From Onthophagus taurus (taxonomy: Eukaryota > Arthropoda > Insecta > Coleoptera > Scarabaeidae): 64,000 nt of DNA. Shown piece after piece: positions 12,346-24,019 of the stretch. The notes under the pieces are model-generated. The model saw only the letters and a list, made by a program, of their open reading frames with translations, did no database searches and had not been told where the DNA came from. The stretch lies in NCBI RefSeq assembly GCF_036711975.1, contig NW_027248940.1, forward strand, positions 1,798,001 to 1,862,000, in the 5' to 3' direction. The stretch's first letter is position 1, and every line of letters begins with the position of its first letter. The position numbers were made by a program, and so were the translations under genes.

Positions 12346-12760
12346 TATCATATCATTATGATTAAAAACACAGTCGATATGATTTTTTGAAAATTATGTG
12401 TTATCTTTGATTTATAGTTTAACAATTTCTTCTTTAATAATTTTTTCCTCGAAATTTCCATAATATTATCTAATATTTTTTATATCACATCATAATCTAG
12501 AATCCTTAAGGTTCACTTTAACATACATATCATATCATTATCATTAAAAACACGGCCAATATGATTTTTTGAAACTTGGTGTTATTTTTGATTTATAGTT
12601 TAACAATTTCTTCTCTAATAGTTTTTTCTTGGAAATTTCAATAATATTATCAAATAGTTTTTATATCACTTCATAATCTAGAATCTCTAAGCTTCAATTT
12701 AACGTACGTATTATATATTATTATAATTCTTAAAAATACGGCTGATTTGATCTTTTGAGA
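12346..12760. repeat. Tandem repeat, about 178-bp units
   Basis: Two and a partial third copy of a different unit: CATATCATTATGATTAAAAA at about 12346, 12524 and, diverged, 12710. Each contains GATTTATAGTTTAACAATTT and a TCATAATCTAGAATC block. It abuts the 183-bp satellite and has no counterpart behind CYP-B or CYP-C within this window. Confidence 0.75.
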
Positions 12761-12848
12761 ATAAAAAAAAATAACGGCAATGAAATAACTGCAGAAAAAA
12801 AAACTTGAAATACAATGAGCACAAAACAGTTGCTGACTTTTTAGCAGA

Positions 12849-12955
12849 CTATACAGGAGGGTGTTCCGTGTCTTCCGCATGTATAATGTATAATATGTAT
12901 TACCTGCCCTAGAAATCTGTCAGCGGTTTTTTGAATCATCCTGTATAGTCTGCTA
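12849..12955. mobile_element. Very short TIR element (mini-MITE)
   Basis: AGCAGACTATACAGGAGGGT at the left is mirrored by CATCCTGTATAGTCTGCT at the right, about 105 bp apart. This includes the TATACAG end common to the larger TIR elements here. The flanking AGCAGAC/GTCTGCT lies beyond the expected TIR and may be a palindromic target. Confidence 0.55.
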
Positions 12956-13432
12956 AAAAAATTTTTTAACGTTACTTTTCTCATTTATTTTTCTTTAATT
13001 TCTTTAATTATTTCCTAATACTCCCTTTGTTAAAGGGGTTTTTCGCTTATTACTTAACTTTTATTATTTTTCTTCAGATTCCACACTTTTTAACGATGCC
13101 ATTCGTGATTTATTTTTCATCCTCATATTGTTCATCCATCAGATAGCAAAATGCTTTACCTTTACATAATTTCCAGTCTACATCCTTTATAGCTTCATTG
13201 ACTGTAAGTATTTTTTGAAAATTTGTCTCACTTTTCATTTTTCCTCGTGGTTAGTTTTCTTTTACGTACAGAAAGAAACGTTATTCAATTTAATTGTTTT
13301 CTGCCTCTAAATTTAAATAAATCTATTACAAAAATTTAATCTAATTGATATTTGATTGGGTAACCCGAAACTAGTACGACTATATCTAAATAAATGCAAG
13401 TTAGAAGTTAATGTATGGTTTTTATTTAAAAT

Positions 13433-13732
13433 ATAATGGTTGTTATAATCCCGTTTATAATGCATATTGACTCTGAATTATATCCGGATCCCGAAAAATT
13501 CATTCACGAAAGGTTTTTCCCAGAAAATTTGAACCCAAATAGATATAGTTACGCACCTTTTAATCATGGTGTTCGGAATTGTATTGGAAAATACAATTCA
13601 GCTCTGGCAAAGTTGTTTCTTAATTATGAATTTGTGGACGTCCACCATAAACTTTGTTTATCCGTGGAGGTTACTTTGCAATCGAAAAGTGGGGTTCGAG
13701 CTAGAATACGCAAAAGAAACGCCATAAAATAG
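13433..13732 (+). pseudogene. P450 last-exon fragment (CYP-D)
   Basis: Matches the last exon of CYP-A/B from the segment before IPFIMHIDSELYP to the stop codon, including FIHERF (PERF motif with Ile-His before it) and the haem loop APFNHGVRNCIGK. The 5' part of the exon, with the ExxR helix, and all earlier exons are missing. After the haem loop about six codons are deleted (GKYNSALAK in place of a GKLYAM...ALAK stretch). The reading frame is otherwise open, but without the upstream exons it cannot give a P450. CYP-E on the other arm has the same deletion, so both derive from one ancestor. Confidence 0.9.
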
Positions 13733-13767
13733 AACAATTAAGTTATTATTATGTAATAGTAGTATTG

Positions 13768-13842
13768 TTTAAAACAAAAGAGTTGCGACCCTATGTTTAT
13801 ATAAAAAACTTGTGTTATTTGGCTGGTACTACATCTTAGTAA
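13768..13842. mobile_element. Remnant of TIR element, left part
   Basis: AAAACAAAAGAGTTGCGACC to the LINE insertion point matches an arm of the 4370-5563 family. Its continuation resumes at 17447-17482 and ends in GAACCACCCTGTATA. The LINE at 13843-17435 is inserted between, with an 11-bp target duplication CATCTTAGTAA at 13832-13842 and 17436-17446. Confidence 0.8.
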
Positions 13843-13941
13843 TAATTAAGTTTATTGCTACAAACTCAGCATTACATTCCACAAACAATTAAATTTTAAC
13901 AATACTACAATTACATATATCACATTACAATACAATACATT

Positions 13942-16207
13942 TTATTTCCTATCCCACCCTTCCCCATCTCCTCCCCGCATCTCCCTACGCTGCCTTGTCG
14001 CCACCACCTCCCTCATCCATTCTCTTCCCTCTGCCCTCTCCCCCAGCACCTGCTTCCAGCCGATCACCTCCTCTCTTAGCTCGTCACACTCCCTCAGTAG
14101 GTGCTCCAACGACTCCCACTCCCCCCCACATACCCTACAACCCCTCTCATCATCTCTCATCCAATACCTATTCGCTCTCTCCTCATTGCCGCATCTGAAT
14201 CTTGCCACCATCCTCTTCCCCTCCTCATCCCCCTCCACCGACAGGTACTTCGGCAATCCCTCCGTTATTATTTCCTCGTACTTAGGGTTGTACCTGCTCT
14301 CCCTTATCTGCCCCCTTCTTTCTTGCTTCTGTACATCTCTATCCCTGCTCTCCAGCTCTTTCCACATCTCAATCCCTTCCCTCCTTCTATCATCTACCGC
14401 TTTCACTGAGTACCCCACCCTTCTGAAATATTCCTCCCTCCCTCGTTGCCCGTAACCCCCTTTCCCTGCCTTAATCTCTTTCCAGCACTCCCCCAAAATT
14501 TTACATTGAGACCTCCCTTCAACCCTCTCCTCAAAACGTACCGCCCTTTTACCCGCCTCCACTCTTAACTTATCAACCTTCACCTCTTCTCTGACTATGT
14601 ACTCCGGCGTCTCTTTTGCCAACCCCAAAACCCATCTCCAATACCTATCCTGTACGCCTTCCAACAGCCCTTGTTCTTGGGCTTATTATCGCCGTCCTCC
14701 ATCCAATCGGAAACCCTTCCCCTTCCCAAACTTTGTTCAGCGCTTCCAACAACTTTCCCCTCACTTCTCCCGTTGCCTCCAGCCATGCCTCATTCTCGAC
14801 ACCGTCCTCCCCTGGAGCCTTCCCCCTCTTTAGTCCCCCCAACGCCGCCTCCATTTGTTCCCCGGCCATCTCCTCTCCTCTCCGTCCCCCTGTATCTACC
14901 TCCTCTACCCGCCTCTCCTCTTCCCCCTCCAGCAGACCCTTGAAGTAATCTCTCCACTCCGTCATTTGTATTTCACTGGTAATTTCCTGTCGTACCTTCC
15001 TTATTTTGTTTATATATTTCCAAACTTCACCCTCTTGTCTCACCCTTCTAATCTCTTCCGCCTCCCTCTCCCTCAATTCATTCTTTTTTCTTTTGCATAT
15101 CTCTTTATATCCCCTCAATGCTTCCCTATATTCTTCCACCCCCGCCAACCCTCTCCGCCACTGTCTCAACTTCCTTCTCGCCTCTCTCTTCGCCCCCATG
15201 CACTCACCATCCCACCATTCGTTCCTGCCTAGCTTTGCACTGCCCCCTCGTACGTACTCTTTCTTCGATATCGCTTCCCCCACCACCCGCGCCAGCTCGT
15301 CCAGCCCCCTAGACATCTCCACTCTCCGTCGCCACCCTTCCAACTTTTCCCTAAAGTGTTCTATCCCTCTTTCCGACCAGTCAGCCCTTATACTTTTTCT
15401 TTCCCGATTCAAACTCTCTCTCCCCCACGCGCCCCTTAGTACCAATTCCAGCGGTTGGTGATTCGATTCTACTGATTCTCCCACCCTGAAGCTTTCCACC
15501 CTATCCTACATCTCTTGGTCCACCACCACGTAATCAATTACCGACGCCCCCCTTGCCCCTGTATATGTGTACTCCCCTTCTTCTCCCTCCTCCTTATTGC
15601 CGTTCAGTATCTCCCATCCGTTCTTCTCCACCCACTGCAACAATTCTCTTCCTTCCCCATTCTGCACCTTATCCTTCGACCCTCGCCCCCTCTCCTCTCC
15701 CCATGTCCCCAGCCTTCCTCCCCCTTCCCCCACTCTCGCGTTGAAGTCTCCTCCCATTATTATATACCCCTCCTTCCCTTCTCCCACCATCCCTTCCCAT
15801 TGATTCTTTGTCTCCTTCATAAATCTGCTGTACACCGTGACTATTTGCACCTTTTCCCTTCCCAGCCTGATCTCCCTCTTCACCATCCCTTTTTTTCTCC
15901 ACTCCGCCTCCATCTCGCTTTCTTCCACCCTCCCCCTGGTGATTCCAGTTATAATTCCACCACTCGCCCTCCCCTTCTTGCTCCTCCTTTCTGCATGGAA
16001 GCAGTCCCATCTGCACCCCCCTGGCATTTTCCCCTTTATCCTCTCCCACCCCGCTTCGTCTACCCATGTCTCCGCCAAACAGATCACGTCAAAGCCCTTC
16101 AAATATTCCCAGAACTGCGTTCCTTTATTCGTTACACCTGCCACATTCCAAAACACCACTTTCGTCCGGCCCCTGTCTCCCACCAACTCGCTCGTATCCT
16201 TTGCCAT
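13942..16207 (-). pseudogene. LINE ORF2: endonuclease, linker and C-terminus, RT core deleted
   Basis: The frame from 16207 to 15506 starts MAKDTSELVGD and shows AP-endonuclease features (VVFWNVAGV, DVICLAETW, IIMGGDFNARVG). After a stop near 15503 the next frame (15499-14645) holds the linker (GKAPGEDGVENEAWLE) and reaches the first RT block (IGWRTAIIS). The sequence then jumps, near 14660-14690, directly to the C-terminal part (DRYWRWVLGLAKETPEYIV, and a knuckle with CRVCGGEWESLEHLLREC). By comparison with the copy at 24142-25494, roughly 0.9-1 kb containing YADD is missing. Confidence 0.85.
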
Positions 16208-16227
16208 TCCTCTTTCCCCCCCTTCAC

Positions 16228-17377
16228 CTAGTTTTTTGGTAAATTCCCCCGGACCTTTTCCATTACCACACCCTCTCCTTCATAATCAGTCATCCTGTCC
16301 CTTCTCTCCAACTCCCTCACCCTCTGTGGACACTCCTTGCTCCCAGCTTCATGATCCCCCTTCATCCCTACCTCCCTGCAGTTTGCACATGCCGGGTCCT
16401 GTCCCTTCTGTTTGCACTCTCTATATTCATGTCCCTCAGTCGCACAATGTCCGCACCTCTTTCCATTCTTGCATCTACCTTGCACATGCCCATATCTTTG
16501 GCATCTATAACACCTAGTCAGCCCCCTGTAATCCTCTACTCCGCATGATCTCAGCCCCAGATACACCCTCCCTCTCCTCAACAGCCCAACCCTCAGCCTC
16601 GCCGTCACTTCCATCACATAATTTACCAGATCCCTCCCCCTTTCGCCCCGTTTTGAACTTAATCTTCGCCCCTTTCAAAAACTCCTCATACCCCATCCCC
16701 AAGCTTTCCCCTTCAAAGTTCTTCTCCCACATCTGCCTCATTATCTTTTTCTCCTCCATTTCCCTTGGCACACCAAATACCACAATCTTCGGGTCTAGCT
16801 TCCTCGTCTCCCTTATAGACCACCCTGCCCTCTTCCCCATCTCCTCCTTTATCAGGTCTACGTCCCTCTTGGACTCCCCCTCTACCAACACCCTATTTCC
16901 CTTCGTTCCCCACACCGCATTTACCCTTAGATCCCCCTCTTTTCCCTTTAATCCTTCCATCACCTCCGCCTTCAAATCCCTTCCCTCACCGTCTTCCTTC
17001 CCTTCCCCTCTCTGATCTTCAATAACTATCACCCTTCCTTTAGCACGTCTTCTATCTTTCCCTACAACCCCCGCGTAGTTTCTGCCCAACAACCCCCCTT
17101 CCTCATATCTTTCCTTCCCGGTAATCAAGTTTTTCATCTCCTCCATCCTTTTCCCCATTTCCGTCTCCAACCGCCCCCACATTTCTCTCATTCTCTCCCC
17201 CTCTCCCATCCTGTCCCTCTCTCTCTCCTCCAGCTCTCTGTTCTTAATTTCCAAATTCAAAACCAAGTCCTCCATTCTCGCGAATGCCCCTAATACCTCT
17301 TGTATAACTCCTTTCTGGTTGTCCGTCAACCCCTCCATCAAGGTCTTCTCCAGCCTCCTCCTCTCCTCCCTCGCCAT
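16228..17377 (-). pseudogene. LINE ORF1, gag-like with three CCHC knuckles, frameshifted
   Basis: The frame from 17377 starts MAREERRRLEKTLMEG, is highly charged and probably coiled-coil, and runs to 16514. The second half is in another frame (16617-16228) and contains three zinc knuckles: CYRCQRYGHVQGRC, CGHCATEGHEYREC and CANCREVGMKGDHEAGSKEC. A frameshift near 16640 joins them. Such proteins coat LINE RNA. Confidence 0.85.
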
Positions 17378-17741
17378 CTCCCATCCTCCACAGTGTTCTC
17401 CTCCCTCGCCTTTCTCTTTCCGTCCCCCTTTTCTCCATCTTAGTAAAGTTTTCTGATTAAAAATTGAACCACCCTGTATAAATCAACATTTTTGAGGTTA
17501 TTTTAATAATCATCGATGCAATCAAATTTAGCATTATACAATATTTGATTATAATTGTTTTACAAATAATTTTGATTAATAAATTTTTTTGTAATAACAA
17601 AAATGTTATTTCCCTGTGAATAGTACGGTGCTCAATTAACTATGATTATAAAAATTTTTGTCTCAACGAGATTATTTTTAAATTGCACTTAATTATGGTC
17701 AATTGTAATTTTTTGTATTAAAGTTCACACCTGTCCGAACC

Positions 17742-17793
17742 TATATAAGTATCTATACCAAAATTACGCCTGATAACCACATTCAGATTTGCA
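17742..17793 (+). promoter_or_regulatory. Core promoter of CYP-B
   Basis: TATATAAG at 17742-17749, 52 bp before the ATG at 17794, in the same context as CYP-A (CTATATAAGTATCTATACCA). An initiator-like TCAG lies 41 bp downstream of the TATA box. The upstream flank (17483-17741) matches, inverted, the upstream flank of CYP-C. Confidence 0.7.
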
Positions 17794-20700
17794 ATGCTTT
17801 TTGTGGAGTTTGTAGCTGTGATAATTGTTGCGATTTTTTCGCTAACGTTATGGTGGTATTTTACATTTTATAAATACAAAAAGTACTTGAAAATGTTTCC
17901 TACCCCGACCCAATTGCCCCTTTTAGGGATCACCTACAAGATGCGAAATACTGTTGGTAAGTATCGAAAAGAAGAAAAATAATCGTTTTTTTAATTATTA
18001 ATTTTTAAGGTATTTATAACGCTCTACAATCATATATTAAAGAAATGGGGAGAAATATCTTTGCTATGATGGGACCATTCCCAACTCTCCTTACATCCGA
18101 TCCTAAAATATTTTCAGTCGTATTAGGATCCTCAAAACACATAAATAAACCCTTCGTGTTCAGTGCAGCATTCAGCAAGATGGCACCAAATTCACTCGCT
18201 ATAGTAAACGGTACCAAACATCATTTTAAAGCTTCGCAAATTAATTTTTCAATTCCAGGGGACGAATGGCGACGCCAAAGAAAACTTTTAAATCCATCTC
18301 TTGACTATAAAAATGTAATGGACAATAACAAAATTTTTAATAAGCATTCAGAAAATTTAATTAACAAGTTAAAAGTGGAAATAAACAATGAATCGGTTGA
18401 GGTTGGACACATTCTGGAGGATTTTACTTTTGAACAGTCTTTCGGTTCGTTTATTTATTTATTTTCACTTTTTATTGTTTCAAATGAAATTAAATGTGTT
18501 TTCACAGAAACGTTGTTTGGCGATACCGAATTTGAACTTGATAAGATGGTCATGGGAAAATGTATTAAGTTGTTGATGAATATAGGTGCGAAAAAAGTTG
18601 TTTCACCACTTAGCTACTTTCCTATAATACAAATATTCACGAAAATTTATTGGCTGGAAAGGAACACACTAAAAATTTTTCACAAAATCGTCAAGGAATT
18701 AATTGAAAAAAAGCGGAAAGAATTTAACAGCGGTGTAAAAATTGAAAGGAGACCAATATACATAGATATTTTATTTAGTACTAATTGCACGGATGAATTT
18801 ATTGAGGACCAAGTAACTGTTGGGATTGGAGTTGTAAGAATGTTTGTTATGAAATTTAAAATTCGTTATACAGTGCATTTCAAAAGTAACGGATAAATTC
18901 GATAAAATTATTATAAACAATTTATGAAAATATCGCTGAAAAGATTTAAATTTTTTGGTGTATATTTTAATTTTTTTCCGACATTTTTAAACGAGTTATG
19001 ACGTCATCGAAGTTTTTTTAAATGGAACACCCCATTTTTTATATCGGAACTTGAAAGAGAATTTTTTTCTGAATTATGTGCAATAAAGATTAATATCGGT
19101 TACATAAGAAAATTTTCGAGAAAATTAATTTAAATTTTCATTATTTCCCATATTCATTTGATATAAAAAATACTAGTAGCCGTGCGTAACCATGGCAAGC
19201 AAATGTTTTGATTAAAAATTTCCAAATGTCAAAATCCGATTTGAAACAGTGTATTGTGCGTTAATGAGATTATTTTGAATAGTATTGTGGAGTTTCTTGT
19301 GTTAATTGTTGTTATTTGTTGCTATTTGTTGCTATTCATCGCTGCTATTCATTCGTTGTTACTTTTTTGTTATTATTTGATCTTATTGTTTATCTATTAT
19401 TGGTTATTTTTTATTTATTGACTGCAAATTTAAGTACATCTAGAAGCACGCACAATATCAAGATCACCCCTACAAAGTACACTTGGTGCATGAGCTTTCC
19501 GATGACGATTTTGATCGACGCGTGCAATTCTGCGAAACAAATCCGGAATTTATTAAAAACATTCTATTCTCCGATGAAGCAACATTTTGTTTAAACGGCA
19601 CCGTCCATAAGCAAAGCTGCCGTTATTGGGCAGTAGAAAATCCCCATTGGAGGTGAATGTGTGGGCTGGAATAGTGGAGAATAGAATTATTGGACCGTAT
19701 TTCTTTAACGGAACAGTAGGCGGCAAAGTTTACTTGCAATTTTTGCAAATGCAGAAGATCCAAATTCACTACATACCAGAATTTGGCTACAGCAAGATGG
19801 CGCGCCTCCTCATTATGCTCTAGTTGTACGAGAATACCTCAACCAATCGGTGGATTGGCAGACGCGGACATATTGAATGGCCCTTTAGATTATTTTCTTT
19901 GGGGTTATTTAAAATCTAAAGTTTATTTTAATAAGCCTGATAATCCAGAAGATCTGAAGCAAAAAATTAGAGAAGAAATTCAATTAATCGGCCCGGATAT
20001 GATTCAAAACGTTCAAGAAGCATTTTCCCGATTAAGATATTGTCTTGCCGCTAACGGGCGTTAGATAATTCAAAACGTAGTTAAGATAATAATAATGAAC
20101 ATTTATAATTGTTCATTAGTTGAGCTCGCAACATACTGGATTCCTTTGGCTACCTATCCTTTCTTCTCCCCAAAATATCCCTCAACATCCCCCTTTTTTT
20201 CTCCCTTAAGCTTCACCATAGCCACCCCCCCCCCCTTCCTTTGAATTGTGTTTTTTAAATCGTATTTTCTACATATTATTTATTACTTTTTGACATTTGA
20301 AAATTTATTGATAACCGCAAACTTCAGGATATAAGTTTGACCTTGACAATCACGTTCCAGACAACCATTTTATCAAACGATTCATCGCATCCGCCCATAA
20401 TTACACTTTTATTTTTAATTTTCTTAAGTTTTTAACCACGAACAAATGTTTAATATTGATACCAGGCCTTTTTTCAAATCATGACGCGTTCCTGAAGATG
20501 ACTCTATGTTGAGTCGAAACCGGTAGAACATAAATGTAACAATTATCCATTAAAAAAAAGTGCAACTCTTTATTTTATTTTGATACGAATGATGGAAACA
20601 AATAATAATTACACCAATATTTATAATTGTAACAGGATCAAAACAATTGGTTGCCATGGTTACGCACTGCTACTGCTATTTTCTATATCAAATGAATGAG

Positions 20701-21660
20701 AAATAATAAAACTTTAAATTAATTTTTCTCGGAAATTTTCTTATGTAACCGATATTAATATTTATAGTACATAATTCAGAAAAAAAGTCTCTTTCAAATT
20801 CCGATATAAAAAATGGGGTGTTCCATTAAAAAAAAATTTCGATGACGTCATAACTCGTTTAAAAATGGCGGAAAAAATTTAAAATATACACCAAAAAATT
20901 TTAATCTATAGACCCGTTTCAGCGATCTTTTCATAAATTGTTCGTAATGATTTTATCGAATTTATCCGTTACTTTTGAAACGCACTGTATATAATTAATT
21001 TATATTTTAGGCCGTAGACACGACTACAGTAACATTATCGTTTATGCTTTACCACTTAGCAAAATTCCCCGAAATACAAGTATAATAAATATTATTAATT
21101 TAAATCAATCATTTTAAACTATTTAATCAAATTTATAGCAAAAAGCATTCGAGGAAGTTCACTCAATCCTGGGCGAAGACATCCACCAAACAATAACGAA
21201 CCAACAAATAATGCAGATGAAATATTTGGATTTAGTTATCAAAGAATCGATGAGATTAAATACGACTGCTCCTGTATTTTTACGAACCCTTGAAGAAGAT
21301 GTACCTTTCGAAAAAACCACGTTACCCAAAGGATTAATGGCTTTTATGATCCCGTTTATGATGCATGTTGACCCTGAATTATATCCGGATCCTGAAAAAT
21401 TTATTCCCGAACGGTTTCTCCCGGAAAATTTGAACCCAAATAGATATAGTTACGCACCTTTTAATCTTGGTGTTCGGAATTGTATTGGAAAATTGTACGC
21501 AATGGTTTCGATGAAAATTGCGTTAGCTAAAATGTTGCTTAATTACGAATTTGTGGACGTTCACCATAAACTTTGTTTATCCGTGGAGGTTACTTTGCAA
21601 TCAAAAACTGGGATTCGAGTTGGAATACGTAAAAGGAATTACGTGGAAAAGAACGAATAA
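17794..21660 (+). CDS. Cytochrome P450, CYP4-clan (CYP-B)
   Basis: Predicted ER-anchored monooxygenase, nearly identical to CYP-A. Exons: 17794-17956, 18010-18444, 18508-18833, 21011-21079, 21139-21660, together 505 codons with no stop. The same motifs are visible: the hydrophobic anchor, FPTPTQLPLLG, GDEWRRQRKLLNPSL, AVDTT of the I-helix, KESMRL, FIPERF and PFNLGVRNCIGK. Differences from CYP-A are scattered single residues (for example MLFVEF for MPFVEF, and KASQ for NASQ). Intron 2 is 63 nt, in frame and stop-free. Intron 3 (2.2 kb) holds a foldback element with a transposase remnant. AATAAA lies at 21721-21726. CYP-C mirrors it across the central Penelope element. Confidence 0.92.
19440..20064 (+). 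pseudogene. DDE transposase remnant (Tc1/mariner superfamily)
   Basis: Fragments in several frames read LFSDEATFCLNGTVHKQ (first catalytic Asp), NVWAGIVENRIIGPYFFNG (19626-19823), a second block (QQDGAPPHYA, second Asp), then DYFLWGYLKSKVYF and a C-terminal helix region (19783-20064). Frameshifts, a stop before NVWAG and loss of the N-terminal helix-turn-helix make it inactive. It belongs to the same broad insect family as the remnants at 58022-58853 and 40615-40830. Confidence 0.75.
20492..20521 (+). ncRNA. Hammerhead ribozyme-like core (Penelope scrap)
   Basis: CTGAAGA, stem II GACTC/GAGTC closing a TATGTT loop, then GAAAC: the conserved hammerhead arrangement CUGANGA-stemII-GAAAC. Penelope-like terminal repeats are known to carry such ribozymes. 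It lies inside the CYP-B intron 3 element. Self-cleavage is inferred, not shown. Confidence 0.6.
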
Positions 21661-22423
21661 TGAATTATATTTTTAAATTTTATTTTCTTTCTTAATGGTA
21701 TGTTTCGCTTTAAAACGTGTAATAAACTTAGTAACAATTTCTACATTGTAAATAATAGCCGTTATTACTACAACACACACGAATTAAAAATTTTATAAAG
21801 GAAATAAAAAAGGACAGTATTAAAACATCGAGGAAATTGATCAATTGTCAATTAAAATAATTATTTTGAATTTATTGACTAACAGATTTGTAGTGATAAA
21901 ACATACCTAGTTCACAGGGAAATTAAAATTGTTATTTTAAAAAAATTTATAGATAAAAATATAATTCTGATCAAATTATCTGAATGACTGACGTTCCCAA
22001 ACTTCAGGGGTGATTCTTTAGCAAAATTTAAGGGTACTGTCTTATATGAACTATGAGCGACTTCGACTCCCTTGGGGAGCTTCGCCCCTTCAAAAATTGG
22101 GAACAAGTTTAGCGCATAATAGAGCACGTTTCTAGCTTATTTGTACTTTCAATATTTCCTCCTAAGTTACGAAATATAACTTTTTTGTCTCTCTGATATA
22201 CTTGAAAAATTTAATAATTTCTAAAAAAAATTAATTAAGCAAACACTAACTGTTAAGCTGTAGGGTTGTTAATCGAAAGTTGGAATGAATTTTCAATGAA
22301 AAAATTCTTATAAAGCTTTGCAATTTTTTTCAGAAATATTTTTGACGTTCGAGAATGCAAAAGAATCTCGCTGTCGCGTATCAAACAACATTTTTTCGAA
22401 AACGACGTGTTCTAAAGTTTATA
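21661..22423. other. 3' flank of CYP-B
   Basis: Polyadenylation signal at 21721-21726, then AT-rich DNA homologous to the CYP-A 3' flank. Around 22020-22130 there is a short stretch not seen behind CYP-A. No gene found. Confidence 0.55.
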
Positions 22424-22441
22424 AATTAATTCATTTAATAT

Positions 22442-22684
22442 AAGTACGAAGGCTTTCAAGACCGGTGTTAATTAAACTAAAACTGAAACTAACACTAGCA
22501 CTATCACTAGAACTAACACTAGACCTAGAACTAGAAACTTTCAGGTTAAGCCGTGCGCTTTTTGAAAAAATGTTTGACGTTTCGGATGCCATGTTGCAAC
22601 CTTCTTCAGAAACAAGTTCGAAGTTCTTTCTTTATGTTTATTAATTCCTAGTTCTAGGTCTAGTATTAGTTCTAGTTTTAGTTT
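22442..22684 (-). mobile_element. Solo Penelope terminal repeat with hammerhead-like core
   Basis: The 243 bp from TAAGTACGAAGGCTTTC to the TCTAG-rich end are flanked by an 18-bp direct repeat, AATTAATTCATTTAATAT, at 22424-22441 and 22685-22702. The sequence matches the terminal repeat of PLE2 (61650-61800). On the minus strand CTGAAGA, a 6-bp stem II with one mismatch and GAAACGTC form a hammerhead-like core at about 22573-22609. The equivalent site behind CYP-A (about 11094) is empty. Confidence 0.8.
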
Positions 22685-22740
22685 AATTAATTCATTTAAT
22701 ATTATGTCAAAAACTTAACGTCACATCGACAAAACCTCAC

Positions 22741-23645
22741 ATATTAAACAAATCTACCATTATAAATTTAATGAAATGATAAAAAGTTTATTGATTTATA
22801 GAGAAAAGTATGCTCTTTTAACTGGTACAACCCGTTTTTAACAATATCATTTCATTTTAAAGATATTAATTCTTAAATGTGATGAAAAATAGTAGTAACT
22901 TTTACGTTATTTTGGATAAATTTAAAAATCTCTAAAAAATCGAATTCTTAAGAGTTTGTTCTCAAAGTTTATTGATTTATAAAGAAAAGTATGCTCTTTT
23001 AAGTAGTGCAACCCGTTTTTGAAAACATCATTTAATTTTAAAGATATTAATTCTTAAACATGATGAAAAATGTTAGTAATTTTTGCGTTATTTTGGATAA
23101 CTTTAAAAATCTCTAAAAAATCGAATTCTTAAGAGTTTGTTCTCAAAGTTTATTGATTTATAAAGAAAAGTATGCTCTTTTAAGTAGTGCAACCCGTTTT
23201 TGAAAACATCATTTAATTTTAAAGATATTAATTCTTAAACATGATGAAAAATGTTAGTAATTTTTGCGTTATTTTGGATAACTTTAAAACTCTCTAAAAA
23301 ATCGAATTCTTAAGAGTTTGTTTTCAAAGTTTGTTGATTTATAAAGAAAAGCATGTTCTTTTAGGTGGTGCAACCCGTTTTTGAAAACATCATTTAATTT
23401 TAAAGATATTAATTCTTAAACATGATGAAAAATGTTAGTAATTTTAGCGTTATTTTGGATAACTTTAAAACTCTCTAAAAAATCGAATTCTTAAGAGTTT
23501 GTTTTCAAAGTTTATTGATTTATAAAGAAAAGTATGCTCTTTTAAGTAGTGCAACCCGTTTTTGAAAACATCATTTAATTTTAAAGATATTAATTCTTAA
23601 ACATGATGAAAAATGTTAGTAACTTTTCCGTTATTTTGGATAAAT
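22741..23645. repeat. Tandem satellite, about 183-bp units, behind CYP-B
   Basis: Nearly five units of the same satellite as 11181-12345, spaced about 183 bp (TTTATAAAGAAAAG at 22793 and then every ~183 bp). The units nearest PLE1 carry private variants (AGCATGTTCTTTTAGGTGG, and CTTTTCCGTTATTTTGG) that reappear inverted at 38735-38850 on the other side of PLE1. Confidence 0.9.
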
Positions 23646-23651
23646 TTAAAA

Positions 23652-23955
23652 ATTTGGTAAAATCCATGTTGCAAGATATAATCGAAATAAAATTCAATAA
23701 AACAAAAAACTTCTTTCTTGCTCTTTATTATAATATCCTCGGTACCAGTTTCGGCTTTATTAATTAGCCATCATCAGCCGAATCTACATATTTTGAAAAT
23801 CACATTAAAATATTTTTATAAATAAAATTAATAACAGTTAATCTTACGGTCAAATATTCTTGCACTTATCGAAATTTGAAATCATGATCACATTAGTTGG
23901 GTAAATTTGTTAAAAAAAAAAGTCACTTTCGGCAAGGTAAAATACATAAAATAAG
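23652..23955 (-). repeat. PLE1 inverted terminal repeat (left)
   Basis: Reverse complement of the 3' terminal repeat split across 34270-34325 and 38467-38722. It contains the empty target site of the right P element (GTAAATTT near 23901) and a minus-strand hammerhead-like core (CTGATGATGGCTAATTAATA...GAAAC) at about 23745-23777. Confidence 0.85.
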
Positions 23956-24019
23956 ATATTAAAACATATTGTCAATCAAAATTGACAATATGATATTGAT
24001 TATTACATTTTTAACAATA

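Larger units (their letters stand above)
13843..17435 (-). mobile_element. Non-LTR retrotransposon with internal RT deletion
   Basis: This minus-strand LINE is flanked by the target duplication CATCTTAGTAA. It begins with ORF1 (CCHC knuckle gag), followed by ORF2 with AP-like endonuclease, and ends with a C-terminal zinc-knuckle region. The reverse transcriptase palm is deleted, so it could only have moved in trans. Its coding strand is strongly purine-rich (GGA, GAG, AGG), unlike the AT-rich surroundings. This plan fits the I/R1/Jockey group. Related copies lie at 24020-26426 and 52578-55495. It is absent from the mirror position near 55.5 kb, so it inserted after the inverted duplication or was lost there. 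Confidence 0.85.
18867..20991. mobile_element. TIR element in intron 3 of CYP-B with transposase remnant
   Basis: The left end TATACAGTGCATTTCAAAAG and the right end CTTTTGAAACGCACTGTATA are inverted copies, with arms of about 400 bp (18870-19290 and 20637-20990). It is inserted at a TA between ATTCGT and TAATTAATTTATATTTTAG of the original short intron. Inside are a Tc1/mariner-superfamily transposase remnant (19440-20064) and a Penelope terminal-repeat scrap with a hammerhead-like core. CYP-A has the same element; CYP-C has a different element at the same TA. Confidence 0.85.

Noticed and set aside
13995-17015. Long Pro/Ser/Leu-rich open frames on the + strand (for example 15515-16231)
   Set aside because: They lie antisense to the LINE ORF1/ORF2, have low-complexity composition caused by the purine-rich coding strand, and show no domain.
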